Assembly (NCBI RefSeq): GCF_015477355.1
Contig: NZ_JADLRJ010000005.1
Span: 496,001 to 560,000, forward strand
DNA: 64,000 nucleotides
Reading direction: 5' to 3'
Source: Nocardia blacklockiae
Lineage (GTDB): Bacteria > Actinomycetota > Actinomycetes > Mycobacteriales > Mycobacteriaceae
The stretch's first letter is position 1. Each line of letters starts with the position of its first letter. Under the pieces are notes generated by a model. The model worked only from the letters and a program-made list of their open reading frames with translations, was not told the DNA's origin and did not search any database. Made by a program: the position numbers and the translations under genes. Shown here in pieces: positions 63,885-64,000 of this stretch.

Positions 63885-64000
63885 CCGAGCACTCCTCCGC
63901 CCACTCCGTGGGACGCCGGGCCGCCATTGGAATCCGGGGGCATGGAACCCGGTTGCAACCGAGCGGGTGTACGAATGATGGTTGGGTGCGCTGGAACACG

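Noticed and set aside
63885-64000. Start of another gene at the right edge (ATG 63978 or GTG 63985)
   Set aside because: Only about 20 bases remain, too few to support a call.

Overview
The window is high-GC DNA from a mycolic-acid-producing actinobacterium, most likely a Nocardia. The basis is the near-complete mycolate and arabinogalactan cluster (pks13, fadD32, antigen-85-type mycolyltransferases, aftB, ubiA, glfT2, glf), LGFP-repeat cell-wall proteins, and a gene order that I recall as matching the Mycobacterium tuberculosis stretch Rv3800c to Rv3843c, interrupted by non-mycobacterial modules. Frequent GTG starts, 4-base GTGA/ATGA overlaps and GC-rich third codon positions fit. No rRNA, tRNA, CRISPR, insertion sequence or phage genes were seen.

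Bases 1-19400 (minus strand) are a cell-envelope factory. Right to left they hold UDP-galactopyranose mutase, galactofuranosyltransferase, a PAP2 phosphatase, the decaprenyl-phosphate phosphoribosyltransferase UbiA and arabinofuranosyltransferase AftB, all overlapping or abutting. Then come five mycolyltransferase paralogs in tandem (one fused to LGFP repeats), a DUF732 lipoprotein, the Rv3802c-type cutinase/thioesterase, an inserted LLM-class F420-type oxidoreductase, FadD32, and the start of Pks13. Together they build galactan and the arabinan donor, make and activate mycolate chains, and transfer mycolates to the wall.

Bases 19500-27500 hold an insertion (small membrane protein, MerR/TipAS regulator, EamA exporter with divergent MarR regulator) followed by two divergent wall-acting proteins, SpoIID/LytB and a PGRP/amidase with LGFP repeats. 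These two share a promoter region with three 9-bp-spaced TGTGAC repeats resembling MtrA boxes. A HAD phosphatase follows.

Bases 27700-39100 are accessory: an oligopeptide ABC operon with duplicated binding proteins, an agmatine deiminase, and a TetR/MFS pair with clear operators. Bases 39200-63000 return to the mycobacterial order: two acyltransferases, a lipoprotein, an MBL-Rieske protein, seryl-tRNA synthetase, a septum-formation protein, a metallopeptidase, phosphoglycerate mutase-like and prephenate dehydratase genes, a DUF2470 protein under an IdeR-type box, an LCP ligase, ferritin BfrB with a second iron-box-like site, GlpQ1, a DUF4328 protein and a rhodanese. Inserted among them are an oxidoreductase/DMT pair, a GGDEF-EAL protein with a degenerate GGDAF site, and, most strikingly, a compact PE-PPE-EspG module for type VII secretion. 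Bases 62837-63272 are a structured intergenic region with three DnaA-box-like nonamers.
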